Positions 28,428 to 40,678 of a stretch of 64,000 nt of DNA are shown one piece after another. Position 1 is the stretch's first letter. Every line of letters starts with the position of its first letter. The position numbers and the translations under genes are program-made. Under the pieces are notes generated by a model that worked only from the letters and a program-made list of their open reading frames with translations, did no database searches and was not told the origin of the DNA. Source of the stretch: Colwellia sp. (GTDB lineage Bacteria; Pseudomonadota; Gammaproteobacteria; Enterobacterales; Alteromonadaceae); NCBI GenBank assembly GCA_013215465.1, contig JABSOW010000003.1, forward strand, positions 186,001 through 250,000. The letters are read 5' to 3'.

Positions 28428-30244
28428 CGGTTATATGTGATCCTGTTCTGCTCGATTAACCACGAATTGTTTTTGATTATTTCTGCCATTTTTTCGTTAA
28501 AGCTTACTGATAACTCAAATAATGTATCACCTTGTTGTACAATATATTCCTTACCCGTTATATTCAGAATCTCTCCCACTTTGATTAAAATGTAAGCATA
28601 ATTTAAATCTTTGGTATTGATATCATCTAATATAGCTAAAGCAGTCAGTGGCTCAGCAAGCTCTTCATGAGGTAATAGTTCAGCATTTGTTTCTTGGCTT
28701 TGCTGCTGCTCTTGCACTGTTGTTTCATCTACAACGGTCTCTTCTCTAATAGGCTCCGCGAGAAACGTCTCATTTTTTTGCTCTGAGATATTATCTTTTG
28801 GGTACTCTACATCTGAGTCTTTATTTATACCCATCGATGCATAGATTCTTCCGTAACTGTTTTGCATATTTGCATAGGCTGCAGAGTGCCTTAGCGTAGC
28901 AAGTAGATAGCTTAGTTTCTCTTTTATAATAAGAAGATCACTATTCATATCAAGTTCATTGGCATTCATAGCCTGCTCATAGATTCCTTGTGAAATATTT
29001 AAGTAATCTTTAGAGAGTTTGTACTCACCAACGGCTTGTTGATATCTAACAGTAGAAAGATGTACCTGAGTTATAACCGCCAATGCAATTGCTAGTTTTC
29101 GCTCTTTGGCTAAAATAATTTTTGCATCTGCAGCGTCACTTAGAGGGCTATATTTAAAGACATTAAAAAGGTTCCATGTAACATTTGCACCTAAACTATA
29201 CCAATCATTGTTTAGTAAATAGTCGCTGTCATTTGAGTTATATCCTGCATTAAGACTCAAACCTGGAAGCATGCTTAACATGACCACCGATAATTCTTCT
29301 TGACTGATACGCTCTTTATAACGCCCCTCTAAAATTTCAGGTCTATTTTCTAGTGCTATTTTTTCCATTGTAGAGATGTTAAACGGAACAGTTAGTAGTT
29401 CATAGCTGCTCTGTACTTTATCTGCGAGTTCAAACGCCGTGCCTGGCTTAAGCCCCATAAGCTCTGCAAGCTCTAGTTTAGAAAAAATAAGTGTTTTTTC
29501 TAAACTAGCTAAATCTCTTAGTACGTCTAACAATTCTCTTTGGTAGGTAAGTGCATGTATAGGTGATTTTAATCTTAGGCTTTTTACCTTATCAGAATCT
29601 TGCAGTGCGATTCTAACCTCTTTCATAAGAGGGTGAATTCTTTTTAACAACTCCTCAGCAGTAACCGCTTGATAATAAGCTCTTCTAATCTCTTGAGTGA
29701 TATTAAAAAGAACTTTTCGTTCACCTTCTTTTGATATGAGGAATCTATCAGACTGCTGTTTAGCTTTTACATAAGACAAACCGAAATCTAAAACATTCCA
29801 ACTAAAAGTTATATCTGCTGTAGCTTGTTTTTTTGCTTGACTAACGGAGTAAGTTGGATTGCCGGATAATATAGCCGGTTTTCCATCTTCAAAGACTGTA
29901 CTTGCAGATGCCGCATAGTTATTTCTTGTAGCATAACCAGCATTTGCTGCTAGGGTTGGCAACATATCGAACTTCATTAAATCAAATTGTTTTTCAGCAA
30001 GTGCCGACTCCATCATTCTGACTCGCTTTTGACGATTATACTTTACGCCACGATGAATCGCTTCATCCAAAGATATTTCTTTGGTGATTTCTTCCGTTCT
30101 ATCTAAAGCGACCAACTCCTGCTTCGAAGCATCTTTAATTTCATTTTTTTCCCACGGCTTTGGCGCAATAGAACAACCAGAGACAATAAAAATGGTAAGT
30201 AATGGGATCGGAATACTTTTCCAACGATTAAATTTAAAACTCAT
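28424..30244 (-). CDS. TolC-family outer-membrane lipoprotein with C-terminal LysM-like segment
   Basis: This 606-residue protein has a lipoprotein signal: hydrophobic stretch PLLTIFIVSGC with a VSGC lipobox, Cys24. Two TolC/OEP repeats follow, at residues about 55-250 and 290-470. Both halves show the helical pattern, and conserved pieces such as ITFSWNVLDFGLSYVKAKQ and NVTWNLFNVFKYSPLSDAA are visible. A Q/E-rich linker (about 480-545) leads to a C-terminal LysM-like end (KEYIVQQGDTLFELSVSFNE). A LysM on a TolC homologue would tie the channel to peptidoglycan and is unusual. It is first in the locus; the presumed promoter is at 30245-30480. Confidence 0.85.
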   Translation of the reverse strand: MSFKFNRWKSIPIPLLTIFIVSGCSIAPKPWEKNEIKDASKQELVALDRTEEITKEISLDEAIHRGVKYNRQKRVRMMESALAEKQFDLMKFDMLPTLAANAGYATRNNYAASASTVFEDGKPAILSGNPTYSVSQAKKQATADITFSWNVLDFGLSYVKAKQQSDRFLISKEGERKVLFNITQEIRRAYYQAVTAEELLKRIHPLMKEVRIALQDSDKVKSLRLKSPIHALTYQRELLDVLRDLASLEKTLIFSKLELAELMGLKPGTAFELADKVQSSYELLTVPFNISTMEKIALENRPEILEGRYKERISQEELSVVMLSMLPGLSLNAGYNSNDSDYLLNNDWYSLGANVTWNLFNVFKYSPLSDAADAKIILAKERKLAIALAVITQVHLSTVRYQQAVGEYKLSKDYLNISQGIYEQAMNANELDMNSDLLIIKEKLSYLLATLRHSAAYANMQNSYGRIYASMGINKDSDVEYPKDNISEQKNETFLAEPIREETVVDETTVQEQQQSQETNAELLPHEELAEPLTALAILDDINTKDLNYAYILIKVGEILNITGKEYIVQQGDTLFELSVSFNEKMAEIIKNNSWLIEQNRITYNR

Positions 30245-30480
30245 AGCAAATCCTTTTTATTTACTAAAAACAACGGATGAAAATACATTTCATTACAACT
30301 TAAAGCCATAACAATGAAAAACGCTATAAATATAATGCATTTATTTTGCTATTACTATAATTTATATGGAAAAAATATTAATAACTTAACATAACAATAT
30401 CTTGATTTAAAACAATAAAACGCTAGATAAGCGTATGGAAAATAATCAAGTACAGAGCTATCAAATAGACAACAGCGATC
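30245..30480 (-). promoter_or_regulatory. Presumed promoter region of the secretion locus
   Basis: These 236 very AT-rich, non-coding bases lie between the TolC-like gene and the transposase remnant. No box pair is convincing enough to place a transcription start. Confidence 0.3.
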
Positions 30481-30484
30481 ACAG

Positions 30485-30725
30485 GAAAAAGGCATGTTTA
30501 TATTAGCCCCCAATGACTTGAGTGACAGGTTAACGATGGAAAAATGCTTGGTCTTTACAAGTCACAGCAAAGCGTAGAAAAAGGTTTATATTTTTAAAAA
30601 TCCCATATTTTTTAACCTCATCGCTTTATCTCAAAAAACCAGAAAGAATTGAAGCACTGCTGATGGTTATGACATGCTGCTTAATGGTTTACGCGGCATT
30701 AGTGCATAAAATAAGAAGGGATTAA
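30485..30725 (+). pseudogene. IS1634-type transposase remnant (3' part)
   Basis: Degraded coding sequence with at least two frame changes and internal stops. The first frame gives KGMFILAPNDLSDRLTMEK, the next YKSQQSVEKGLYF, and the last LKKPERIEALLMVMTCCLMV before a TAA at 30723-30725. These correspond in order to the conserved C-terminal blocks of IS1634-family (DUF4277) transposases: FILATN, YKxQQxVExGFxFLKDP and LKxPERIEALxxV. The 5' part of the IS and its terminal repeats are not visible. It lies between the secretion locus and the atp operon. Confidence 0.75.
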
Positions 30726-30753
30726 AGGCTCTGTTTGTTAGTTTTTTGTAAAT

Positions 30754-30791
30754 AAAAACGCCCTATCACTTTACAGTAATCGGGCGTTTTT
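30754..30791 (-). terminator. Terminator of the atp operon
   Basis: Perfect 10-bp stem AAAAACGCCC/GGGCGTTTTT with an 18-nt loop; on the minus strand the T-run closes the hairpin 46 nt after the atpC stop. Confidence 0.85.
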
Positions 30792-30836
30792 ATTTATACA
30801 CTAAACCTTTATTTATACCTTAATTAAAGATATTAA

Positions 30837-31259
30837 TTAGTTTTTCTTACTAGTCGCTTGAATAACACGTAATTGTGCTTCTGCACGAGCTAATTCTGCA
30901 GAAACAGCAGTATAGTCAACATCAACACCATTGGCGTTCATATTTTCTTCTGCACGTTTTTTCGCATCAAGCGCAGCTTGCTCATCCAAGTCCGCAGCAC
31001 GTGTAGCAACATCGGCTAACACGATAACGTTATTTGGTTGAACTTCTAACATACCACCAGAAAGATAGATTACTTCTTCAGTACCATCTTCTTTAGTGAT
31101 TAATGCCATACCAGGTTTTAGTGAGGTTAATAAAGGTGCGTGACCCGGCATAATACCAAGTTCACCTTCACTACCTGTGATCTGTAATGATTTAATGCTA
31201 CCCGAAAATAAACTTTCTTCTGCACTAACAACATTAAGATGTACCGTAAATAATGCCAT
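30837..31259 (-). CDS. atpC: F-type ATP synthase subunit epsilon
   Basis: This central-stalk subunit of F1 couples rotation and inhibits ATPase activity. The 140 residues have the family N-terminal beta-sandwich ([20 protein letters not shown], then [20 protein letters not shown]) and the C-terminal helical hairpin ([18 protein letters not shown]). It is last in the operon, 58 nt after atpD, and followed by the terminator at 30754-30791. Confidence 0.97.
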   Translation of the reverse strand: MALFTVHLNVVSAEESLFSGSIKSLQITGSEGELGIMPGHAPLLTSLKPGMALITKEDGTEEVIYLSGGMLEVQPNNVIVLADVATRAADLDEQAALDAKKRAEENMNANGVDVDYTAVSAELARAEAQLRVIQATSKKN

Positions 31260-31317
31260 TTGACTCGACCTCTATTACTGTAAGCACTTACACTAAGTAT
31301 AAGTGCTTACTAATTGA

Positions 31318-32724
<1,407 letters not shown>

Positions 32725-32804
32725 TTAGCTAAGCTTGGCCTAGCTAACTTTTCTTTAAATTACGAAAATTGTTAACAGAATAATTATTTCCCTAACTATT
32801 CTGC

Positions 32805-33668
32805 TTACCCTACCGCAGCCGCACCAGCAACAATTTCACCCAACTCTTGAGTAATCGCTGCTTGACGAGCTTTGTTGTATATCAATTGAAGATCGTCGAT
32901 TAAATCACCCGCATTATCCGTTGCGGCTTTCATTGAAACCATACGAGATGCTTGTTCACAAGCAATATTTTCAACAACACCTTGATATACTTGAGATTCA
33001 ATATAACGAACTAATAATTGGTCTAACAATAGGTTAGCGTCAGGTTCGTAAATATAATCCCAACGATGACTAATTTCTTTGTCATCTGACTTAGGTAGAG
33101 GTAACAATTGATCAATTGTCGGCTCTTGCGTCATAGTGTTAACAAATTTGTTATACACTACGAATAGCCTATCAATTTCACCGTTATCATAAGCTTTAAG
33201 CATTACCGCTACACTACCAACTAAGTCAGTGAGTGAAGGGGAATCACCTAAGCCCGATATTTGTGCAGTTACTTTAGCGCCCATATTGTTGAAAAATGAT
33301 GTGGCTTTTGAGCCAATTACACAAAATTCAACTTCAGCACCTGATGTTTGCTTTTCAGCAGCATCAGCAAGTACTTTCTTAAATAAATTAATATTTAAGC
33401 CACCACACAAACCACGGTCACTTGAGACGACAATGTAGCCAACACGCTTAGCTTCACGTTCTTCCATATAAGGATGACGATATTCTAAGTTACCAAGCGC
33501 GATATGACCGATCACATTCCGTATATTTGTCGCATATGGACGAGAGGCTGCCATGCCTTCCTGCGCTTTACGCATTTTACTCGCGGCAACCATTTCCATA
33601 GCGTTTGTGATCTTTTGAGTGCCTTTAACACTCGCAATCTTGGTTTTTATTTCTTTACCAACGGCCAT
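32805..33668 (-). CDS. atpG: F-type ATP synthase subunit gamma
   Basis: Rotor shaft of F1. The 287 residues equal the E. coli length. The N-terminal helix [20 protein letters not shown] and the C-terminal helix [20 protein letters not shown] form the coiled coil inside the alpha3beta3 ring. [13 protein letters not shown] is the Rossmann-like domain's signature. It lies 38 nt after atpA. Confidence 0.98.
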   Translation of the reverse strand: MAVGKEIKTKIASVKGTQKITNAMEMVAASKMRKAQEGMAASRPYATNIRNVIGHIALGNLEYRHPYMEEREAKRVGYIVVSSDRGLCGGLNINLFKKVLADAAEKQTSGAEVEFCVIGSKATSFFNNMGAKVTAQISGLGDSPSLTDLVGSVAVMLKAYDNGEIDRLFVVYNKFVNTMTQEPTIDQLLPLPKSDDKEISHRWDYIYEPDANLLLDQLLVRYIESQVYQGVVENIACEQASRMVSMKAATDNAGDLIDDLQLIYNKARQAAITQELGEIVAGAAAVG

Positions 33669-33706
33669 GACTCTTCTCCGAAAACGTTACTTAATTAAAG
33701 ACTCGA

Positions 33707-35248
33707 TTACCAAGTTTGCGTAGACTTGAATAACTCAAGTGCTTTATTCAAACCAGCTTCAATATCTTTATTGTAGTCACCGCTTTCGTTGATAGTAGCC
33801 ATCAACTCAGCATGCTCAGTATTTACATAAGCATGGAGCGCTGCTTCACAATCAACAATTTTGTTGATTGCAACGTCAGTTAAATAGCCTTTTTCTGCGG
33901 CAAATAATGACACTGCTGTTTCAGCAATTGACAATGGGCTGTATTGCTTTTGCTTCATCAATTCAGTAACGCGTTGACCGTGCTCTAATTGAGCGCGAGT
34001 CGCATCATCTAAATCTGAGGCAAATTGAGCAAAAGCTGCTAATTCAGCATATTGAGCAAGTGCTAAACGAATACCGCCACCCAATTTCTTGATGATCTTC
34101 GTTTGAGCAGCACCACCAACACGCGATACTGAAATACCGGCGTTAACAGCAGGGCGAATACCTGAGTTAAACAAGCTAGATTCTAAGAAAATCTGACCAT
34201 CGGTAATTGAGATTACGTTAGTTGGTACGAAAGCAGATACATCACCCGCTTGCGTTTCAATAATTGGTAATGCAGTTAATGAACCTGTTTTACCTTTAAC
34301 TTCACCTTTAGTGAATTTTTCAACGTATGCTTCGTTTACACGAGCAGCACGTTCTAATAAACGACTATGAAGATAGAAAACGTCACCTGGGTAGGCTTCA
34401 CGACCTGGCGGACGACGTAAAAGTAATGAAATTTGACGGTAAGCAACTGCTTGCTTAGACAAATCATCATATACGATTAGTGCATCTTCACCGCGATCAC
34501 GGAAGTATTCACCCATAGAACAACCAGCGTATGGTGCTAGGTATTGTAATGCTGCAGCTTCAGAAGCTGAAGCAACAACTATGATAGTGTTTGATAACGC
34601 GCCATGCTCTTCCAAGTTACGAACAAGGTTCGCTACAGTAGAAGCTTTCTGGCCGATAGCAACGTAGATACACTTAATGCCAGTGTTCTTTTGGTTGATG
34701 ATAGCGTCAATTGCAATCGCTGATTTACCGATTTGACGGTCACCAATGATTAATTCACGTTGACCACGACCAATTGGAATCATAGCATCAATAGACTTGA
34801 TACCAGTTTGCACTGGTTGATCTACTGATTTACGTTCGATAACACCTGGTGCAACAACTTCTATTGGAGAGAAACCGTCATTTTCAATTGGGCCTTTGCC
34901 ATCAATTGGCTCACCAAGAGTGTTTACTACGCGGCCTAATAAACCACGACCTACTGGTACTTCTAAAATACGACCAGTACCTTTAACTTTTTGGCCTTCC
35001 GCTAAATCAGCGTAAGGGCCCATTACTACCGCACCTACAGAATCACGTTCTAGGTTTAACGCGATAGCAAAACGGCCACCAGGAAGTTCGATCATTTCAC
35101 CTTGCATTACATCGGCAAGGCCATTGATACGAATAATACCATCTGTTACAGAAACGATGGTACCTTCGTTACGAGCTTCGCTGACAACGGCAAACTGTTC
35201 AATTCTATTCTTGATCAGTTCAGCGATTTCAGTGGAATTCAGTTGCAT
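33707..35248 (-). CDS. atpA: F-type ATP synthase subunit alpha
   Basis: Non-catalytic nucleotide-binding subunit of F1. The 513 residues match E. coli (513). The P-loop is [15 protein letters not shown], and the alpha/beta signature [14 protein letters not shown] is present. The N-terminal helix [19 protein letters not shown] contacts the delta subunit. The gap after atpH is only 15 nt. Confidence 0.98.
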   Translation of the reverse strand: MQLNSTEIAELIKNRIEQFAVVSEARNEGTIVSVTDGIIRINGLADVMQGEMIELPGGRFAIALNLERDSVGAVVMGPYADLAEGQKVKGTGRILEVPVGRGLLGRVVNTLGEPIDGKGPIENDGFSPIEVVAPGVIERKSVDQPVQTGIKSIDAMIPIGRGQRELIIGDRQIGKSAIAIDAIINQKNTGIKCIYVAIGQKASTVANLVRNLEEHGALSNTIIVVASASEAAALQYLAPYAGCSMGEYFRDRGEDALIVYDDLSKQAVAYRQISLLLRRPPGREAYPGDVFYLHSRLLERAARVNEAYVEKFTKGEVKGKTGSLTALPIIETQAGDVSAFVPTNVISITDGQIFLESSLFNSGIRPAVNAGISVSRVGGAAQTKIIKKLGGGIRLALAQYAELAAFAQFASDLDDATRAQLEHGQRVTELMKQKQYSPLSIAETAVSLFAAEKGYLTDVAINKIVDCEAALHAYVNTEHAELMATINESGDYNKDIEAGLNKALELFKSTQTW

Positions 35249-35263
35249 GCTCTGTTTCCTTAT

Positions 35264-35797
35264 CTAAGATTGTAATGATGTTGCTAAACGGCTCAGTTTA
35301 CCTTTGATAGAGCCATCTATTACCATGTCACCAGCTTGTATAATTAAGCCAGAAACGATACTCGCATCAACAGTACAATTAAGCTTTACTTTACGTGCCA
35401 AACGCTTTTCAAGCGCGGCGCTTAATTTTGTTTTTTGCTCTGCGGTTACTTCAACTGCAGAGGTTACATCCACAGCGATTTCTTGATCAAAATCAGCTTT
35501 TAACGCTATAAATTGTTCAAGAACCTGAGGTAGCACCAACAAACGTTCGTTTTCAGCCATAACTTTTAAAAAGTTTTGGCCATTACTGTCTACTTGCTCA
35601 CCACAAACATTTAAAAATAATGTTTGTACTTGCTCTACTGAAGTCCCACCCGACAAATAACCTTTAATGGTTTCATCTTTAGCGACTTCGGCAGCAAACG
35701 TTAACTGGGTTAACCAGCTATCAATTGCTTTAGCTTCAACAGCAAATCCGAACGCTGCTTTAGCATAAGGACGAGCGACAGTTGTCAATTCAGACAT
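35264..35797 (-). CDS. atpH: F-type ATP synthase subunit delta
   Basis: This peripheral-stalk subunit joins F1 to subunit b. The 177 residues equal the E. coli length. The N-terminal six-helix domain starts MSELTTVARPYAKAAFGFAV, and the C-terminal signature is VSGLIIQAGDMVIDGSIKGK. Gaps to atpF and atpA are 12 and 15 nt, consistent with a tight operon. Confidence 0.97.
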   Translation of the reverse strand: MSELTTVARPYAKAAFGFAVEAKAIDSWLTQLTFAAEVAKDETIKGYLSGGTSVEQVQTLFLNVCGEQVDSNGQNFLKVMAENERLLVLPQVLEQFIALKADFDQEIAVDVTSAVEVTAEQKTKLSAALEKRLARKVKLNCTVDASIVSGLIIQAGDMVIDGSIKGKLSRLATSLQS

Positions 35798-35809
35798 AGC
35801 TCTTTCCTC

Positions 35810-36280
35810 TTAAAGTTCAGCGACGAGTTTATCTAAGATGTCGCTGTGTGCAGCAGCATCAATTGAACGCTCAAGAATTTTCTCGGCACCGGCTACAGCA
35901 AGAACGGCAACTTGTGCACGTAATTCTTCTTTAACTCGGTTACGTTCAGTCTCAATTTCTGCATGACCTGAAGCTAAGATTCTTTCTTTCTCAACTTGTG
36001 CTTTACCAGCAGTTTCTTCAACAATTTTAGCTTCAAGTTTTTTAGCAGCATCAACAATTGATGCAGCTTGAACTTTAGCTTCTTTTAGTTGAGCGGTAGC
36101 TTTCTCTTGAGCAAGCTCAAGATCTTTGGCAGCACGGTCTGAAGCAGCAAGTCCGTCAGCAATAATTGCTTGACGAGCTTCGATGGCAGCGATAATTGGC
36201 GGCCATACAAACTTCATACAGAAAATTACAAATACGACAAATGCAATTAATTCACCAAGTAGTGTGGCATTAATATTCAT
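35810..36280 (-). CDS. atpF: F-type ATP synthase subunit b
   Basis: Membrane-anchored peripheral stalk. The 156 residues match E. coli. An N-terminal membrane helix ([20 protein letters not shown]) is followed by a long charged helix (residues about 28-150) that dimerises. The conserved [14 protein letters not shown] block directly follows the membrane segment. It lies 50 nt after atpE. Confidence 0.97.
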   Translation of the reverse strand: MNINATLLGELIAFVVFVIFCMKFVWPPIIAAIEARQAIIADGLAASDRAAKDLELAQEKATAQLKEAKVQAASIVDAAKKLEAKIVEETAGKAQVEKERILASGHAEIETERNRVKEELRAQVAVLAVAGAEKILERSIDAAAHSDILDKLVAEL

Positions 36281-36330
36281 TTGTGTACCCTCCTAATTAG
36301 TTATTCGTTAAAAAATGCTAATACTTACTA

Positions 36331-36596
<266 letters not shown>

Positions 36597-36663
36597 AAAT
36601 TGTACAAAAAACTAGTATTCTAGGCATCTTGCCTATACCCCTTGGGGCCGAATAAATTCGTTC

Positions 36664-36681
36664 TAATTTGCTCCCTGCAAA

Positions 36682-36684
<3 letters not shown>
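36664..36684 (-). other. Hairpin over the atpB stop codon
   Basis: TAATTTGC and GCAAATTA, with a TCCCT/AGGGA loop, form an 8-bp perfect stem overlapping the atpB stop (36682-36684). No T-run follows on the minus strand. It may stabilise or mark processing of the mRNA between atpB and atpE. Confidence 0.5.
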
Positions 36685-37488
<804 letters not shown>

Positions 37489-37523
37489 TTAAAAATAAAA
37501 TTCTTTCGTTAATATTTTATTAG

Positions 37524-37904
37524 CTAATGTTTAATAAAAAGAGGCGTTATTAGTGGTAAAGCCATCATCAAACAAAACATACTAAAAAAAGGTATTGGCA
37601 GTAGCACTAAAAACTTAAAGACGAGTGCAAATAACAAAGCCATTAATACCATTTTCAATTTTACACCGCTAAAAAAGGATTCAACCACTAATTTAGACGA
37701 TTTGGCTCCTGCATATTTAAATGCTTTCAGCGCAAAAACTATATTGGGAATTATTGTTACTACACCTGCAGCCATAATTGACTTAGCATAAATAAATCCC
37801 CAAATAAAATAACTCAACAATGAACATAATAAAACAACACTAATAGCTAACACATTTTGTTGCCATGCCAATTTACGACCAGCGGTAGCGAGTTTATTTT
37901 TCAT
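37524..37904 (-). CDS. atpI: ATP synthase accessory protein I
   Basis: This 126-residue membrane protein has four hydrophobic segments, of the AtpI family that assists c-ring assembly and begins most atp operons. The N-terminal segment is LAWQQNVLAISVVLLCSLLS; the conserved basic residues and ALKAFKYAGAKSSKLVVESF region fit the family. Sequence conservation is low in this family; position just before atpB is the main support. Confidence 0.9.
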   Translation of the reverse strand: MKNKLATAGRKLAWQQNVLAISVVLLCSLLSYFIWGFIYAKSIMAAGVVTIIPNIVFALKAFKYAGAKSSKLVVESFFSGVKLKMVLMALLFALVFKFLVLLPIPFFSMFCLMMALPLITPLFIKH

Positions 37905-38234
37905 TGTTACTTCTTACATAAAGTTAAAACAAAGTAATACGAATAAATTCGTAAGTTTTATACTTTTTTAAAGTAAAAACTTTAAATGTCATAAGTTTGC
38001 GCAAGTATACCCACACTGGCTTTTTTTGCAAGAAAATAGGGCAGAGAAGCCCTTTATTTGTGCGAATAATTACTATTTTTTTAATAAATACGACTAAAGG
38101 ATTAGGCATTTCTTAAACTGAATAAACGAAAGTATATAAATATGCCATTATTAAGTATGAATGATGGGATGAGTTAGGGGAAATTCAAAAAAAAAAACGA
38201 TAAAATCGTTACTAATAAACTTATTTTTTATAAG
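37905..38234 (-). promoter_or_regulatory. atp operon promoter region
   Basis: In this 330-bp gap a sigma-70-like promoter reads TTGCAA (38026-38031), 16-bp spacer, TATACT (38004-38009) on the minus strand, about 100 nt before atpI. The parB terminator lies at 38187-38210. An apparent 61-codon reading frame here overlaps the promoter and is not considered real. Confidence 0.5.
38187..38210 (-). terminator. Terminator of the mnmG-rsmG-parA-parB transcript
   Basis: On the minus strand, AACGAT-TTT-ATCGTT is followed by a run of about ten T, 25 nt after the parB stop. The stem is short but the T-run is long. Confidence 0.75.
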
Positions 38235-39128
38235 TTATTTTATTTTCGTTAATAAGTTTTCAAGCTCTGCTAATTTACTATAAGAAATAATTACTTTTCC
38301 TTTACCTTTCTTATTGTGGCTAACAGTAACTTTTAAGCCTAACTTATCTGTTAAGTCTTTTTCGATATTAATACTTTCTTGATCTTTTTCTATAATTGGT
38401 CTTTCTACTGCTGGGTGCTGAATTTTTTTAATGAGTGCTTCAGTTTCTCGTACCGTTAATTCTTTGCTTGCAACAATTCCCGCAGCTTCCGCTTGTACAT
38501 CATCATTAAGCGCTAATAAAGCACGAGCATGACCCATTTCAATATCGCCGTTTTCTAGAAAAACTTTTACTTCATCATGTAAATTATTTAACCGTAATAA
38601 GTTGGTAACGGTAGTGCGTGATTTACCGATCGCAATAGCAACTTCCTGATGCGTTAAATCAAATTCAGTTAATAAACGCTGTAAGGCAATGGCTTCTTCC
38701 ATGGCATTAAGATCTTCCCGTTGAATATTTTCAATTAAAGCAATCGCAACTGCTGATTCATCAGCTACATCTTTAATTAAGCAAGGAACTTCTGTTAAGT
38801 GCGCCAATTTAGCCGCACGCCAACGGCGTTCGCCAGCAATAATTTCATATTCGCCATTATTTCCATTTAATGGTCTAACAACAATAGGTTGAATAATACC
38901 TTGAGACTGAATGGAGAGTGATAGTTCTTCTAATGCTGCATCAGACATATTTTTACGCGGTTGATACTTTCCGGGTATTAACTTATCTATTGTTACTTTT
39001 CTTAAATCACCATCTTTTGGCGTATCTGCAATGCTGTCTTTATCATCATTTTGGGCAGACGGTTTTATTTGGGGAGTAAGTAAAGCATCAAGACCTCTGC
39101 CTAATCCGCGACGTTTAGCTGAATTCAT
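38235..39128 (-). CDS. parB: Chromosome partitioning protein ParB
   Basis: This 297-residue parS-binding CTPase starts with the family's N-terminal RGLGRGLDALL motif. The ParB/Srx domain includes IPGKYQPRKNM, IQPIVVRP and the CTP-binding EIIAGERRWRAAKLA. The HTH region is THQEVAIAIGKSRTTVTNLL, followed by GHARALLAL. The C-terminal dimerisation domain ends KLAELENLLTKIK. Two perfect parS sites in recF (52135 and 52792) are its likely loading sites. Confidence 0.97.
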   Translation of the reverse strand: MNSAKRRGLGRGLDALLTPQIKPSAQNDDKDSIADTPKDGDLRKVTIDKLIPGKYQPRKNMSDAALEELSLSIQSQGIIQPIVVRPLNGNNGEYEIIAGERRWRAAKLAHLTEVPCLIKDVADESAVAIALIENIQREDLNAMEEAIALQRLLTEFDLTHQEVAIAIGKSRTTVTNLLRLNNLHDEVKVFLENGDIEMGHARALLALNDDVQAEAAGIVASKELTVRETEALIKKIQHPAVERPIIEKDQESINIEKDLTDKLGLKVTVSHNKKGKGKVIISYSKLAELENLLTKIK

Positions 39129-39142
39129 AATTTTCCTTGAAC

Positions 39143-39979
39143 TTATTCCGTTGATTCTTCTGCTGCAGATACTTCATTTTCTAGTGAAGAGGATGTTTTT
39201 TTTGATTTTTTAGCAGGAGTATTTTTACGTATCACTTCACCCGCTAATGCTAAATAGGCTTTAGCTCCTGTGGAGGATTTATCATAATACATAGCAGGGG
39301 AGCCAAAGCTAGGTGCTTCCGCTAAACGAACATTTCGAGGAATAACACTGCGATATACTTTGTCGCCAAAATGACGTTTTAACTGTTCTGAAACATCATT
39401 AGCTAAACGATTACGAGGATCGTACATAGTACGTAAAATACCCTCTATATGTAGATTACTATTAACTACAGAGGTTAATTTAGAGATAGTATCCATTAAA
39501 GCAGTTAAACCTTCTAAAGCATAATATTCACATTGCATAGGAACAAGCACTGAATCTGCTGCGGTCATGGCATTCACTGTTAGCATATTTAATGAAGGAG
39601 GGCAGTCAATAATAATAAAATCGTAGTAATCTTTTACCGGCGCTAATGCTGTTTTTAATCTTTGCTCTCGCGCATACACTTCCATTAACTTAATTTCAGC
39701 CGCAGTAACATCTGCATTAGCGGCAATAAGATGATAAAGACCAGAAGTTTCTGTTTGAACTACTTGTTCTACTGACTGTTCTTCAATTAATAGTTCATAG
39801 CAAGTGGCTGGTACTTCATATTTATCAATACCACTTGCCATAGTGGCATTACCTTGCGGATCGAGATCTACTAACAGTATTTTTCGCTTAGTTGCAGCTA
39901 AAGATGCGGCTAAATTAACCGCAGTAGTAGTTTTACCAACCCCACCTTTTTGATTTGCAACTGCAATTATTTTTCCCAC
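39143..39979 (-). CDS. parA: Chromosome partitioning ATPase ParA (Soj)
   Basis: Deviant Walker ATPase that, with ParB, segregates the origin region. Walker A is KGGVGKTTTAVNLAASLA, with the signature lysine; VDLDPQGNATMASG and IIIDCPPSLNMLTVNAM follow. The 278 residues include a roughly 25-residue polar C-terminal tail (KKSKKTSSSLENEVSAAEES) beyond the core. It lies 14 nt upstream of parB and 32 nt downstream of rsmG. Confidence 0.97.
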   Translation of the reverse strand: MGKIIAVANQKGGVGKTTTAVNLAASLAATKRKILLVDLDPQGNATMASGIDKYEVPATCYELLIEEQSVEQVVQTETSGLYHLIAANADVTAAEIKLMEVYAREQRLKTALAPVKDYYDFIIIDCPPSLNMLTVNAMTAADSVLVPMQCEYYALEGLTALMDTISKLTSVVNSNLHIEGILRTMYDPRNRLANDVSEQLKRHFGDKVYRSVIPRNVRLAEAPSFGSPAMYYDKSSTGAKAYLALAGEVIRKNTPAKKSKKTSSSLENEVSAAEESTE

Positions 39980-40011
39980 AAGCGCCTCTTTTTAATGTTT
40001 TTTATTGTTTA

Positions 40012-40638
40012 CTATACTTTTTTTAATACAATAACATGTCGTTCGCCAACAAGCTCAGGAACAGTTATTTTATGACTAGACACTAATTTTATGTTTTTAG
40101 GCAGTTGCGCTAATTCATCTGTTGGGTATTGTCCTTTTAATGCCAAGAATTGTCCACAGTCAATAGTTATTAAATGTGAGCACCAACTAACCATATCATT
40201 AAGTGATGAAAAGGCTCTACTTAACACCCCATCAAAAGGTGTTTCAACGCAATACTCTTCTACTCGTGCTTTTATTGGCTGTACATTAGTTAATTTTAAC
40301 TGATAGACGACTTGCCTTAGAAAAGTAATACGTTTTCCTAAACTGTCTAATAAGACAAAGTTTCGCTCAGGATACAATATAGCTAATGGTATGCCTGGTA
40401 AACCGGGGCCAGTACCCACATCAATAAAATTATCACCTTGTAATAATTCGCCTACCATTAAGCTATCCATAATATGCTTAATAAGCATTTGCTGTGGATC
40501 ACGAACAGAAGTTAAATTATAGGCTTTATTCCATTTATGTAAAAGCTCTATATATTGGATAAGTAATAGTACCTGTTGCTCAGATACTTGTAATGTTGTT
40601 TTCGCAAGCAATGCTTGTAAATCTGTTGTTAGTGTCAT
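40012..40638 (-). CDS. rsmG: 16S rRNA (guanine527-N7)-methyltransferase
   Basis: It methylates N7 of G527 in 16S rRNA. The 208 residues match E. coli (207). The SAM-binding motif is [17 protein letters not shown], followed by [15 protein letters not shown] and [15 protein letters not shown]. It belongs to the mnmG-rsmG-parA-parB gene string common beside bacterial origins. Confidence 0.97.
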   Translation of the reverse strand: MTLTTDLQALLAKTTLQVSEQQVLLLIQYIELLHKWNKAYNLTSVRDPQQMLIKHIMDSLMVGELLQGDNFIDVGTGPGLPGIPLAILYPERNFVLLDSLGKRITFLRQVVYQLKLTNVQPIKARVEEYCVETPFDGVLSRAFSSLNDMVSWCSHLITIDCGQFLALKGQYPTDELAQLPKNIKLVSSHKITVPELVGERHVIVLKKV

Positions 40639-40678
40639 TTATATTGCTTTATTACTTTCATTAATACTGGCTAAATAA

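Noticed and set aside
37924..38109. 61-codon minus-strand reading frame between atpI and parB
   Set aside because: It overlaps the likely atp promoter, has no ribosome binding site and resembles no known family.
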